Assembly (NCBI GenBank): GCA_913773715.1
Contig: CAJYHD010000441.1
Coordinates: 1-7,169, forward strand
Origin: an uncultured Sphingobium sp.
GTDB lineage: Bacteria > Pseudomonadota > Alphaproteobacteria > Sphingomonadales > Sphingomonadaceae
Length of the DNA stretch: 7,169 nt
Reading direction: 5' to 3'
The notes under the pieces were generated by a model. It had not been told where the DNA came from, ran no database searches, and was given only the letters and a program-made list of their open reading frames with translations. The position numbers were made by a program, and so were the translations under genes. Below, one piece after another: positions 1 to 6,162 of this stretch (the stretch's first letter is position 1; each line of letters opens with the position of its first letter).

Positions 1-8
1 GTCGAAAA

Positions 9-1796
9 TCAAGAGGACGCGTATCGGGCAAAGAGAACCGGAAAATCAGCCGCTGCCACTTCGTGAAGTTGCGCCCCTCTACGCTCAAAATAAGTATCGC
101 CATAGAGGCTCGGGTTATTTTGCCCACAAACCTCAAAAACATAAACCGTCTTATCGTAGTACCGCACTGATTTCATGTGCGAAGTGATGTAAGATCGCAA
201 CGGTTCAGAAATTGAACTTGCAGAAACACGATCTATAATCATCTGAAAAAATTGGTCCAAGTTCTTTTTCAGGAATTCCACTTCATGCGCAACGCCTACA
301 ACGTAGAAATTATCAAACGTCCTCGCTTTTGAGCCAAATATCTGCTCAACTCTAGTCGCAGTTGCAGTATTTTCAGCTACGCCAACGACAACATATCCTT
401 TTTGGCCTCGTGCAATATTTGCTATGCCAACACACGTCTTTAAAATCTTCTCGAAAGATTCATCGTCAAATTTCGGATTGGTATCAAGCGTCATAAAGCC
501 CTGCTTGAAATCATAAGCAGCTTGCTCTGTATATGACTGCATGAGCAAGTTTTGGAACTGATTGATCCAGTGGATCTGCGCTGGATCAGTCGTCGTTGAG
601 GGACCGAATGCCTTCTGAATCATTCCGACCACGGATGCGATCGCTTTTTCGCGGTTCTCAGCACCCCATCGCCCACCCTCTTGAACAACCACCTGCCCAC
701 CGCAGCCATCTAGCGCTTTAACCAAAGCACCACGATCTTGGACCTCCAGATTCTTTTCAATAATCAAGTGGTGGAATGCAAGAAACACAAGCTGAAAATA
801 GCGCGGAGATGCGGATTGAGGTTTGTCGAATATTAACTGAGCGAAGGTGCTTTGTGCATAATCAAGTGTCATTGTGATCTGATCCAGAACACGTTGAAAA
901 TCAATGACCACTAAACTAAGACTACGAGCGGCTACAGCATTTTCGATCATCAAATAACGTTCTGCTCCCGCACCGTCTGGATCCATGCCAAAGTAATCAT
1001 CCAGATGCTCCATTCGCGAGGATACCGGCTCGGGGCTAACCATGTACGCCATGAGGTCCGCAACCAGTTCCTCATCACGACTTTGCCTCACCATGTCACG
1101 AGACAAAATTCCCTGCGCTATCCAGAATATACTCTCGATATCAATTCCGTAGTCTAAATCTTTATTGGTTATGCTTATTGCCTGCATCGCGTTCAGCTTG
1201 AGAATATCAGAAGCTGAATCATCACCGCGCACCTTGGCTGAAGCCCGCCTGACTGCGGTCGCAAAATCGCCAGCAGAGCCTGCGGATCGCAACTCTTGCC
1301 TGGACAGCTGCCTGCCGCCAGAGTTGATTCGCCTAAAAACAGTGTCGACAGCACCATCGTTAGCAAATTCGTAAATTGAAAGTGGCAGCGGATATGATGC
1401 GATGCGCACACATTGCGCTCTGTCCATAACCGGAGTTTTCTGAACAAGTTCTCCCTTGTCGAGAATTTCTTTTGTGACAGCTATAGTGTTGAGATCAAAA
1501 TAGAAACCCGCGACTGGATACTTATTGTTTATGAAAGAAACAATTGCATCTAACCTCTGCATACCATCAATTATCTCAAAGTTTCCTCCAGCTTTATTAG
1601 TCTCCTCAGCTAGAAGAATGATAGGCACAGGATATCCGCTAATTATCGAGTCTATGAAGTTCTGCTTTTCCTCTAATGTCCAGATCAGTTTCCGCTGGTA
1701 CCTACGGTTTACTACGTATCGTTCAGCAGCATAATTACCAAAAACACGCTCAACGGGTTCACCTTTGACATTAACTTCTGGTGCTGCACTTGCCAC
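9..1796 (-). CDS. DUF262 / AlbA_2 (Schlafen-type) two-domain protein, candidate defence protein
   Basis: Seen: 595 residues. Residues ~30-170 carry a DUF262 (GmrSD N-terminal, ParB-like) signature: RRYQRKLIW at 31-39, IDGMQRLDAI at 76-85 (the DGQQR-type motif, here DGMQR), and FRRINSGG..LS..ELR at 154-170. A helical region follows to ~400. Residues ~420-580 resemble the AlbA_2 domain of Schlafen-like proteins: E424, DFK at 429-431, GIANIARGQKGYVVVGVAEN at 457-476, and ERRGAQL at 571-577. No DUF1524 HNH nuclease motif, signal peptide or membrane segment is visible. Known: DUF262 proteins include the GmrSD and SspE anti-phage enzymes, where the DGQQR region is tied to nucleotide hydrolysis; AlbA_2 is a nucleic-acid-binding or nuclease-related fold. 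Inferred: cytoplasmic sensor or effector against foreign DNA or RNA. The start is GTG at 1796, with SD GAGGGAG six bases upstream and an in-frame TGA just beyond. GC is much lower than in the neighbours, suggesting transfer. Domain calls are fairly sure; the function is unproven. Confidence 0.8.
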   Translation of the reverse strand: MASAAPEVNVKGEPVERVFGNYAAERYVVNRRYQRKLIWTLEEKQNFIDSIISGYPVPIILLAEETNKAGGNFEIIDGMQRLDAIVSFINNKYPVAGFYFDLNTIAVTKEILDKGELVQKTPVMDRAQCVRIASYPLPLSIYEFANDGAVDTVFRRINSGGRQLSRQELRSAGSAGDFATAVRRASAKVRGDDSASDILKLNAMQAISITNKDLDYGIDIESIFWIAQGILSRDMVRQSRDEELVADLMAYMVSPEPVSSRMEHLDDYFGMDPDGAGAERYLMIENAVAARSLSLVVIDFQRVLDQITMTLDYAQSTFAQLIFDKPQSASPRYFQLVFLAFHHLIIEKNLEVQDRGALVKALDGCGGQVVVQEGGRWGAENREKAIASVVGMIQKAFGPSTTTDPAQIHWINQFQNLLMQSYTEQAAYDFKQGFMTLDTNPKFDDESFEKILKTCVGIANIARGQKGYVVVGVAENTATATRVEQIFGSKARTFDNFYVVGVAHEVEFLKKNLDQFFQMIIDRVSASSISEPLRSYITSHMKSVRYYDKTVYVFEVCGQNNPSLYGDTYFERRGAQLHEVAAADFPVLFARYASS

Positions 1797-1802
1797 GGAT
1801 GA

Positions 1803-1809
1803 CTCCCTC
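1803..1809 (-). promoter_or_regulatory. Ribosome binding site of the DUF262/AlbA_2 gene
   Basis: On the minus strand the sequence GAGGGAG lies six bases before the GTG at 1796-1794. An in-frame TGA lies 21 bases upstream of the GTG, so this site fixes the start of the gene at GTG. Confidence 0.6.
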
Positions 1810-1825
1810 GATACTCAACGACCGG

Positions 1826-1856
1826 ATTATCTCGACGTCTGCCTCCACGCAATCAA
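1826..1856 (-). promoter_or_regulatory. Possible sigma-70-type promoter for the DUF262/AlbA_2 gene
   Basis: Minus strand: TTGATT at 1856-1851 (4 of 6 to TTGACA) and GATAAT at 1831-1826 (5 of 6 to TATAAT) are separated by 19 bases, which is longer than ideal. Transcription would start near 1819, leaving a leader of about 22 nt that keeps the GAGGGAG ribosome binding site. The long spacing and single-site match make this tentative. Confidence 0.3.
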
Positions 1857-1875
1857 GAACAGACTTTGAGCTATC

Positions 1876-1903
1876 ATCTGATTCAATCTGATGCGATCTC
1901 GAT
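1876..1903. repeat. Three direct repeats of ATCTgAT phased at 10 bp
   Basis: Plus strand: ATCTGAT at 1876-1882, ATCTGAT at 1886-1892 and the variant ATCTCGAT at 1896-1903 start exactly 10 bases apart, so all three face the same side of the helix. They lie about 80-107 bp upstream of the GTG of the DUF262/AlbA_2 gene and 20-47 bp upstream of its possible -35 box. This is the usual place for an activator or repressor operator. The repeat is seen directly; the regulatory role is inference. Confidence 0.4.
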
Positions 1904-1926
1904 CGGTTCACCCATTGACCACCCAC

Positions 1927-1960
1927 GGGGGGGGGGCTGCAGAAGAAGAGGCCAGCAGCC
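1927..1960 (-). other. G10 homopolymer joined to a 6-bp hairpin, weak terminator candidate after queA
   Basis: Ten consecutive G residues lie at 1927-1936. The last two form part of GGCTGC (1935-1940), which pairs with GCAGCC at 1955-1960 across a 14-nt loop. Read on the minus strand, the hairpin lies 18 nt after the queA stop, but it is followed by a C tract rather than a U tract, so it is not a standard intrinsic terminator. It may mark the end of the housekeeping transcript or a junction of acquired DNA. The homopolymer is also a place where read errors are common. Confidence 0.3.
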
Positions 1961-1978
1961 TACTTCACAAACACTCTC

Positions 1979-3007
1979 TCACGGCAGAAGCAGCGAGCTA
2001 TCCCCGTAAGAGTAGAAACGGTAGCCATTTTCGATGGCATGGGAATAAGCGGCTTTCATCCGGTCGCGGCCCATCAGGGCGGATACCAGCATGAACAATG
2101 TCGATTTGGGCAGATGGAAGTTGGTCATCAGCCCATCGACGGCGCGGAAGCTGTAACCTGGCGTAATGAAGATTCGTGTTTCGTCCGCGAAGGGGCGGAT
2201 GATCCGGTCCTCACCAGCCGCACTTTCGAGCAAACGCAGCGAGGTCGTGCCGACGGCGATCAGCCGCCCGCCGGCCGCGCGTGCCGCATTCAGCCGGTCC
2301 GCTGTCCCGGCGTCGATCCGGCCCCATTCCGCATGCATCCGATGGTCGTCGGTGTCGTCCGCCTTGACCGGCAGAAAGGTGCCTGCGCCGACATGCAGCG
2401 TCAGCGTCTCGGTCCCGATCCCCGCCGCGTCCAGCGCCGCCATCAAACCGGGCGTGAAATGCAGCGCGGCGGTGGGTGCTGCCACCGCGCCATCCTCACG
2501 CGCGAACATCGTTTGATAATCGCTGCGGTCGCGTTCGTCGGTCGGGCGCTTGCTCGCGATATAGGGTGGAAGCGGCATCTGCCCTGCCCGCTCCAGTAGC
2601 AGCTCAACTGGCTCGTCGCCCTCGAACGTCAGCGTCACGCCGCCATCTTCGTCGCGCGCGCCAGCGATCGCCGTCACCTCCGCACCAAAGTCGATCCGGT
2701 CGCCTTCGCGCACCCGCTTCGCATTGCGCAGAAACGCCTGCCATTGCCGCAAACCAAGCCGCTTGTGCAGCGTCGCGCCGACCTTCGCCTCGCCACGCCG
2801 CCCTTCCAGTTGCGCAGGGATGACGCGCGTGTCGTTGAACACCAGCACATCACCTGCCCGCAGCAGAGATGGCAGGTCGCTTACGACGCGATCCTGAAAC
2901 GCGCCGGCGCCGGGCACCAGCAGCAAACGCGCCGAATCCCGGGGGGATGCCGGGCGGAGCGCGATATTCTCCGCCGGAAGGTCGAAATCGAACAGGTCGA
3001 CGCGCAC
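1979..3007 (-). CDS. queA: S-adenosylmethionine:tRNA ribosyltransferase-isomerase QueA
   Basis: Transfers and isomerises the ribosyl part of S-adenosylmethionine onto preQ1 in tRNA (position 34 of GUN-anticodon tRNAs) to make epoxyqueuosine; cytoplasmic. The protein is 342 residues, close to the usual ~340-356. Family motifs seen: opening [23 protein letters not shown] at 56-67, [13 protein letters not shown] at 173-185, LHVGAGTF at 204-211, FITPGY at 280-285, [16 protein letters not shown] at 295-310 and YRFYSYGD at 329-336. The start is GTG at 3007; an in-frame TAA lies just upstream and the MRV opening matches other QueA proteins. The Shine-Dalgarno is weak (GGTAAG). It follows the cyclophilin gene by 22 nt, so co-transcription is likely. 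In related genomes tgt, acting earlier in the same pathway, is often next to queA; here the low-GC DUF262 gene is found instead. Confidence 0.97.
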   Translation of the reverse strand: MRVDLFDFDLPAENIALRPASPRDSARLLLVPGAGAFQDRVVSDLPSLLRAGDVLVFNDTRVIPAQLEGRRGEAKVGATLHKRLGLRQWQAFLRNAKRVREGDRIDFGAEVTAIAGARDEDGGVTLTFEGDEPVELLLERAGQMPLPPYIASKRPTDERDRSDYQTMFAREDGAVAAPTAALHFTPGLMAALDAAGIGTETLTLHVGAGTFLPVKADDTDDHRMHAEWGRIDAGTADRLNAARAAGGRLIAVGTTSLRLLESAAGEDRIIRPFADETRIFITPGYSFRAVDGLMTNFHLPKSTLFMLVSALMGRDRMKAAYSHAIENGYRFYSYGDSSLLLP

Positions 3008-3029
3008 GAATACTTACCGGAAGCCCGGC

Positions 3030-3803
3030 TTACTTCTTGGGCGCAGGCGCCTTGGCGGCGGGCTTTTTCGCCGCTGGCTTCTTGGCGGCCGGCATGTCGA
3101 TGATCGAAGGCGCAGACGGAGGCGGAGGCGGTGCCGTCACCGGCGGTTTGCCATCGCTTTCGATCGACGCCTGAAGGATCACGGTCGGATCGGCAGGCGG
3201 CTCGCCTTCATGAATTGCATCGACATATTGCATGCCGTCGATCACGCGTCCGAGGACCGTATATTTCTTGTCGAGCTGCATCCGGGGCAGCAACACGATG
3301 AAAAACTGGCTGTTGGCGCTGTCCGGGCTTTGCGCGCGCGCCATCGACAACGTGCCGCGCACATGCGGCATCGGATTGAATTCGGCCTTGAGGTCGGGCA
3401 GCTGCGAACCGCCCGTCCCGTCGCCCTTCGGGTCGCCGCCCTGCGCCATGAAGCCGGGGATCACACGATGGAACTTCAGGCCGTTGTAGAAGCCCTGCCG
3501 CGTCAACGTCTTGATCCGCTCGACATGATTGGGCGCGATGTCGGGACGCAGCTGGATGCGGACGCGCCCACCACTCGACAGGTCGAGGTCCCAGACATTC
3601 TGCGGATCGATCGGCACGGTCGCAGGCGGCAGCTTTGGAACCAGATCATTTTCCAGCACCTTCGCCGTGTCTTGCGCGCGCTGGGCCGCTTCCGCCTTCT
3701 TCATTTCTTCGCCCCTGCCGCCGCCGCCCTGGGCATAGGCGATGCCGGACGCGGTGAAGGCGAGCGTGATCGCCATCGTCTTGAGCGCCGAATTGAAACG
3801 CAT
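3030..3803 (-). CDS. Secreted cyclophilin-type peptidyl-prolyl cis-trans isomerase
   Basis: Catalyses cis-trans isomerisation of X-Pro bonds and probably helps fold exported proteins. The protein is 257 residues. It has a signal peptide with a basic start (MRF...K8), a hydrophobic core at ~10-20 and a cleavage site AYA|Q at 22-25. A charged linker (26-60) precedes the cyclophilin domain at ~70-215. Catalytic-site residues are kept: FHRVIPGFMAQGGDP at 111-125 gives R113, F118 and Q121, and NSQFFI lies at 164-169. As in many bacterial cyclophilins the region QLDKKYTVLG lacks the tryptophan of human CypA. The tail (220-257) is Pro-rich, then repeats of PAAKK. ATG at 3803 has AAGGA upstream at a rather long spacing of about 14 nt. 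A 110-nt gap with a possible promoter separates it from coaD; queA follows. Periplasmic location is inferred from the signal peptide. Confidence 0.93.
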   Translation of the reverse strand: MRFNSALKTMAITLAFTASGIAYAQGGGGRGEEMKKAEAAQRAQDTAKVLENDLVPKLPPATVPIDPQNVWDLDLSSGGRVRIQLRPDIAPNHVERIKTLTRQGFYNGLKFHRVIPGFMAQGGDPKGDGTGGSQLPDLKAEFNPMPHVRGTLSMARAQSPDSANSQFFIVLLPRMQLDKKYTVLGRVIDGMQYVDAIHEGEPPADPTVILQASIESDGKPPVTAPPPPPSAPSIIDMPAAKKPAAKKPAAKAPAPKK

Positions 3804-3861
3804 GAAGCTCTACTTTCCTTCGATGTCTTGCCCGACGGCGCAGCGCTCCGTCAAAGTGGTC

Positions 3862-3889
3862 CTGATAGCGCGCTCTTCGCCATTGGCAA
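3862..3889 (-). promoter_or_regulatory. Possible promoter for the cyclophilin-queA pair
   Basis: Minus strand: TTGCCA at 3889-3884 (5 of 6 to TTGACA) and TATCAG at 3867-3862 (4 of 6 to TATAAT) with a 16-base spacer, in the only sizeable gap of the cluster. Transcription from here would give a leader of about 50-55 nt before the cyclophilin ATG. It is a consensus match only; read-through from coaD is equally possible because no terminator is visible in the gap. Confidence 0.3.
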
Positions 3890-3913
3890 CTGAATGCAGG
3901 CTGAGCGGTCGAG

Positions 3914-4426
3914 TTAGGCCTGCCCCTTGCGCCCGATCCGCTCCACGCGCTCGACCACTTCGTCGCGCACTGCTGGGCTGACGAATTTGTGGATCGGCCC
4001 GCCATAGAGTGCGATTTCCTTGACCAGCCGCGATGCGATCGGCTGCAACGACACGTCCGCCATCAGGAACACGGTTTCCACCCGGCCGTTGATCTGCTGG
4101 TTCATGCCCGCCATCTGATATTCATATTCGAAGTCCGCCACGGCGCGCAGCCCACGGATGATGACGCTGGCACCCTGCGATTCGGCAAAGTCCATCAGCA
4201 GCGAGTTGAAGCCGGTGACGACGATCTCCGTACCGATGTCCGCGCATTCGCGGCGAACCATGTCGAGCCGTTCTTCATCGGTAAACATCGGTGACTTGGA
4301 TATGTTGGTGGTGACGCCGATCACCAGCTTGTCCACCAGCTTCGCGCCCCGACGGATGATGTCCATATGCCCGAGCGTGATGGGGTCAAACGTGCCGGGA
4401 TAGACCCCGATGCGCGGCTTCGTCAT
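3914..4426 (-). CDS. coaD: Phosphopantetheine adenylyltransferase CoaD
   Basis: Fourth step of coenzyme A synthesis: 4'-phosphopantetheine plus ATP gives dephospho-CoA plus pyrophosphate; cytoplasmic, usually a hexamer. The protein is 170 residues, normal for the family (~160-170). The nucleotidyltransferase motif is GTFDPITLGH at 11-20 (T17 and H20 of TxGH). RGLR at 91-94, the conserved stretch FEYEYQMAGMN at 99-109, and ASRLVKE at 131-137 near the C-terminus (the ISS-x-x-VKE region of the family) are all present. The reading frame is open further upstream to 4690, but the family begins at MTKPRIGVYPG, so ATG at 4426 is chosen. That ATG lies only 4 nt after the ispA stop, so the two are translationally close and surely one transcript. 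Nothing odd is seen. Confidence 0.97.
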   Translation of the reverse strand: MTKPRIGVYPGTFDPITLGHMDIIRRGAKLVDKLVIGVTTNISKSPMFTDEERLDMVRRECADIGTEIVVTGFNSLLMDFAESQGASVIIRGLRAVADFEYEYQMAGMNQQINGRVETVFLMADVSLQPIASRLVKEIALYGGPIHKFVSPAVRDEVVERVERIGRKGQA

Positions 4427-4430
4427 GGGC

Positions 4431-5342
4431 TTAGCGGTCCCTTTCCACGATATAGTCGGCAATCGCGCGCAGCAGGTTCGCCTCTGCGCCATAGCCATGC
4501 AGATGCGCCTTGGCCTGATCGACCAGCATATGCGCCTGCGCGCGCGCGCGATCGACGCCGAGCAGCGAGACGAAGGTTTCCTTGCCCGCCGCCGCATCCT
4601 TGCCCAGCGCCTTGCCGGCAAGCTCCGCATCCCCTTCGACGTCGAGCAGATCATCGGCAATCTGAAAGGCCAGACCGATGTCATGGGCATAACCGTGCAG
4701 GCCCCTACGCGCCTCGACCGGCAGCCGCGCCATGATCGCTGCCGCCTCTACGCAAAAGGCGATGAGTGCGCCGGTCTTCATGTTCTGAAGACGCGTGACG
4801 GTGGCAAGGTCGAAACGGGTTTTCTCCGCCTCCAGATCCATCATCTGGCCGCCCGCCATGCCGGACGGACCGCTCGCCTTCGCCAATGCCTGCAACAATT
4901 CCACGCGGACAAACGGGTCGGCATGTGTGTCGGGATCAACCAGCACTTCGAAGGCCAGGTCATGAAGGCAGTCGCCTGCCAGGATTGCCGTCGCCTCGTC
5001 GAATGCCTTGTGAACGGTTGGCTTGCCGCGCCGCATGTCGTCATCGTCCATCGCGGGCAGATCGTCGTGGATCAGCGAATAGACGTGGATGCACTCGATC
5101 GAGAGACCCACACGCAGAGCCGATTCGGGCGCGATGTTGAACAGGTCGCAGGTCGCCCGCACCAGCAAAGGACGCAGCCGTTTGCCGCCGCCGATCGCCG
5201 CATGCCGCATCGCTTCATAAAGGCGCGCGCGCGCATCGTCGGGCACTTCCAACAAACGATCGAACGCCGCGTCAATATCTGCCGCGACGCCAGCCGCCCG
5301 CGTCAGCATCAGTTCCCCTGCGCTTTGCCCTGCCCCCCACAT
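4431..5342 (-). CDS. ispA: Farnesyl (geranyl) diphosphate synthase IspA
   Basis: Condenses isopentenyl diphosphate with DMAPP and GPP to make farnesyl diphosphate, the precursor of quinone side chains, undecaprenyl phosphate and carotenoids. The protein is 303 residues with the trans-prenyltransferase signature: GGGKRLRPLL at 51-60, first Asp-rich motif DDLPAMDDD at 93-101, GGQMMDLEAE at 164-173, KTGALI at 189-194, and second Asp-rich motif DDLLD at 230-234. IHVYSLIHDD before the first motif matches E. coli IspA closely, supporting a C15 product. ATG at 5342 lies 5 nt after the xseB stop but has little Shine-Dalgarno. ATG at 5309 (292 residues, preceded by AGGGGA) is a real alternative. The frame stays open to 5618, but that extension overlaps xseB and has no family similarity. 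The xseB-ispA pairing is widespread in proteobacteria. Confidence 0.95.
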   Translation of the reverse strand: MWGAGQSAGELMLTRAAGVAADIDAAFDRLLEVPDDARARLYEAMRHAAIGGGKRLRPLLVRATCDLFNIAPESALRVGLSIECIHVYSLIHDDLPAMDDDDMRRGKPTVHKAFDEATAILAGDCLHDLAFEVLVDPDTHADPFVRVELLQALAKASGPSGMAGGQMMDLEAEKTRFDLATVTRLQNMKTGALIAFCVEAAAIMARLPVEARRGLHGYAHDIGLAFQIADDLLDVEGDAELAGKALGKDAAAGKETFVSLLGVDRARAQAHMLVDQAKAHLHGYGAEANLLRAIADYIVERDR

Positions 5343-5347
5343 GTCTG

Positions 5348-5608
5348 TCAGTCCGCGCCGAAGGGCTGCGAACCCGCGACGGCGCCGTTCGCGTCCACAG
5401 TCAGCTTCGCGATCCGCGCTTCGGCCGCCTGCAACCGCTCGGCGCAGCGCTTCCGCAATTCCTCGCCCTGCGAATAAAGGGAGATGGATTCGTCGAGCGG
5501 AACATCTCCGCTCTCCAGCCGCCGCACAATGTTTTCGAGCGCGCGCAGCGCATCCTCGAAGCTCAGGGTCGCAGGATCGGGTGTCGCTATGCTCTGGGTC
5601 TCGGCCAT
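5348..5608 (-). CDS. xseB: Exodeoxyribonuclease VII small subunit XseB
   Basis: Small subunit of exonuclease VII, which degrades single-stranded DNA from both ends to oligonucleotides in mismatch repair and DNA clean-up. Several XseB chains bind the catalytic XseA, which is not in this window. The protein is 86 residues (family ~70-90). The family pattern is clear: SFEDALRALENIVRRLESGD at 16-35, LDESISLYSQGEELRKRC at 38-55, then ERLQAAEARIAKL at 57-69, giving two helices. The last ~17 residues are a low-complexity tail. ATG at 5608 has only a weak GAGAA ahead of it. It is the first gene of the minus-strand cluster, with ispA starting 5 nt after its stop. The 143 bp upstream, shared with the divergent lipoprotein gene, should hold the cluster promoter, but I see no convincing -35/-10 pair. 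Confidence 0.94.
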   Translation of the reverse strand: MAETQSIATPDPATLSFEDALRALENIVRRLESGDVPLDESISLYSQGEELRKRCAERLQAAEARIAKLTVDANGAVAGSQPFGAD

Positions 5609-5655
5609 TTCTCAGCATTGGCCGCGCCTGCGCGCCCGGTCAAGCCCGCCCTACT

Positions 5656-5678
5656 GTCATGATGATGTCATGACGTCA
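5656..5678. promoter_or_regulatory. Clustered palindromic half-sites, candidate operator between xseB and the lipoprotein gene
   Basis: GTCATGA at 5656-5662 and its inverted copy TCATGAC at 5668-5674 form a 7-bp inverted repeat around a 5-bp spacer. GTCATGA also recurs directly at 5667-5673, 11 bp from the first copy. Two perfect 8-bp palindromes, GTCATGAC (5667-5674) and TGACGTCA (5671-5678), overlap there. Such a cluster between divergent genes is typical of a regulator-binding site. The regulator is unknown and function is inferred. Confidence 0.4.
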
Positions 5679-5741
5679 CAGCAGAGGATGGCGGGAATGG
5701 CAGAGTTTTGCGTTGACGCACCATGTTGCACGCGCACATAA

Positions 5742-5746
5742 AAGGA
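5742..5746 (+). promoter_or_regulatory. Ribosome binding site that decides the lipoprotein start
   Basis: AAGGA lies five bases before ATG at 5752. This favours that ATG, which opens directly into a lipoprotein signal peptide, over the in-frame TTG at 5713, whose extra 13 residues are basic and would bury the signal peptide. Confidence 0.7.
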
Positions 5747-5751
5747 TCGCT

Positions 5752-6132
5752 ATGAAATATTATCTCTCCCTCGCCGCCGTCGCCAGCATCGCGCTGCTGT
5801 CGGCCTGCAACAAGAATGACCAGCCCGAAGTCGTGGGCGGCCCTGCCGACCCGTTGGCCAACCAGCTTGCCAACGCGGCTCCTGTCGAACTGCCGCCTTC
5901 GGTGAAGGCGAACAAGCAGTATCGCTGCAAGGACAACAGCCTGTTCTTCGTCGACTTCATGAGCGACGACAAGACCGCGCTGATCCGCACCGAAAAGGGC
6001 GGCAGCGCGACGACGCTGAAGGCGGCCGAAGCCGGTCAGCCCTTCACCGCCGAAGGGTACGAGATCAAGGGGTCGGGCAACGACGTCACCATCTCCGCAC
6101 CGGGCAAGGGCGCGCAGGCCTGCCACGTCTAA
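5752..6132 (+). CDS. Small lipoprotein with an MliC-like C-terminal domain
   Basis: The protein is 126 residues. The N-terminus MKYYLSLAAVASIALLSAC is a lipoprotein signal peptide with lipobox LSAC, so Cys19 should be lipidated. The mature start CNKNDQ lacks Asp at +2, so outer-membrane sorting is likely. A flexible Ala/Pro-rich linker (22-52) leads to a compact domain (~56-126): YRCKD at 57-61, a strand rich in F and V (64-70), a basic/Gly strand pair, and a final AQACHV. Cys59 and Cys124 could form a disulfide. This layout (YRC near the start of the domain, last Cys at the very end) resembles MliC/PliC inhibitors of C-type lysozyme. The resemblance is moderate and I do not see a full set of inhibitor-loop residues, so lysozyme inhibition is inference. 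It is divergent from xseB and followed by a strong terminator, so probably monocistronic. Confidence 0.85.
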   Translation: MKYYLSLAAVASIALLSACNKNDQPEVVGGPADPLANQLANAAPVELPPSVKANKQYRCKDNSLFFVDFMSDDKTALIRTEKGGSATTLKAAEAGQPFTAEGYEIKGSGNDVTISAPGKGAQACHV

Positions 6133-6162
6133 GCCCTTTCGCCTTATCGTTTAACGCATATC

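Noticed and set aside
1797..1978. tRNA gene or attachment site in the spacer between queA and the DUF262 gene
   Set aside because: I found no cloverleaf-like arms or TTCGA-type T-loop in a fitting position, and no second copy of any stretch that would act as an attachment repeat inside the window.
2039..2599. 186-codon plus-strand frame opposite queA, and other plus-strand frames across 2166-3893
   Set aside because: Antisense shadows of queA and the cyclophilin gene; compositions are low-complexity Arg/Pro/Ala and no ribosome binding site supports them.
4427..4690. N-terminal extension of coaD
   Set aside because: The frame is open, but the extra 88 residues are Arg-rich, unlike any CoaD, and overlap ispA. 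The family begins at ATG 4426.
4410..5477. 355-codon open frame on the plus strand opposite ispA and coaD
   Set aside because: It lies antisense to two well-recognised genes, its translation is rich in Arg/His/Gln with no family likeness, and long antisense frames are expected at this GC.
5343..5618. N-terminal extension of ispA
   Set aside because: It overlaps xseB in another frame and has no prenyltransferase likeness.
5615..5643. Minus-strand TTGACC with CAATGC as the xseB promoter
   Set aside because: The -10 match is poor and the start point would fall on the xseB ATG.
5713..5742. TTGACG and CATAAA as a promoter for the lipoprotein gene
   Set aside because: Transcription would start at about 5748, past the AAGGA ribosome binding site, so the pair is probably a chance match.
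5713..5751. TTG start adding 13 residues to the lipoprotein
   Set aside because: It would put basic residues ahead of the signal peptide, and the good AAGGA site serves ATG 5752.
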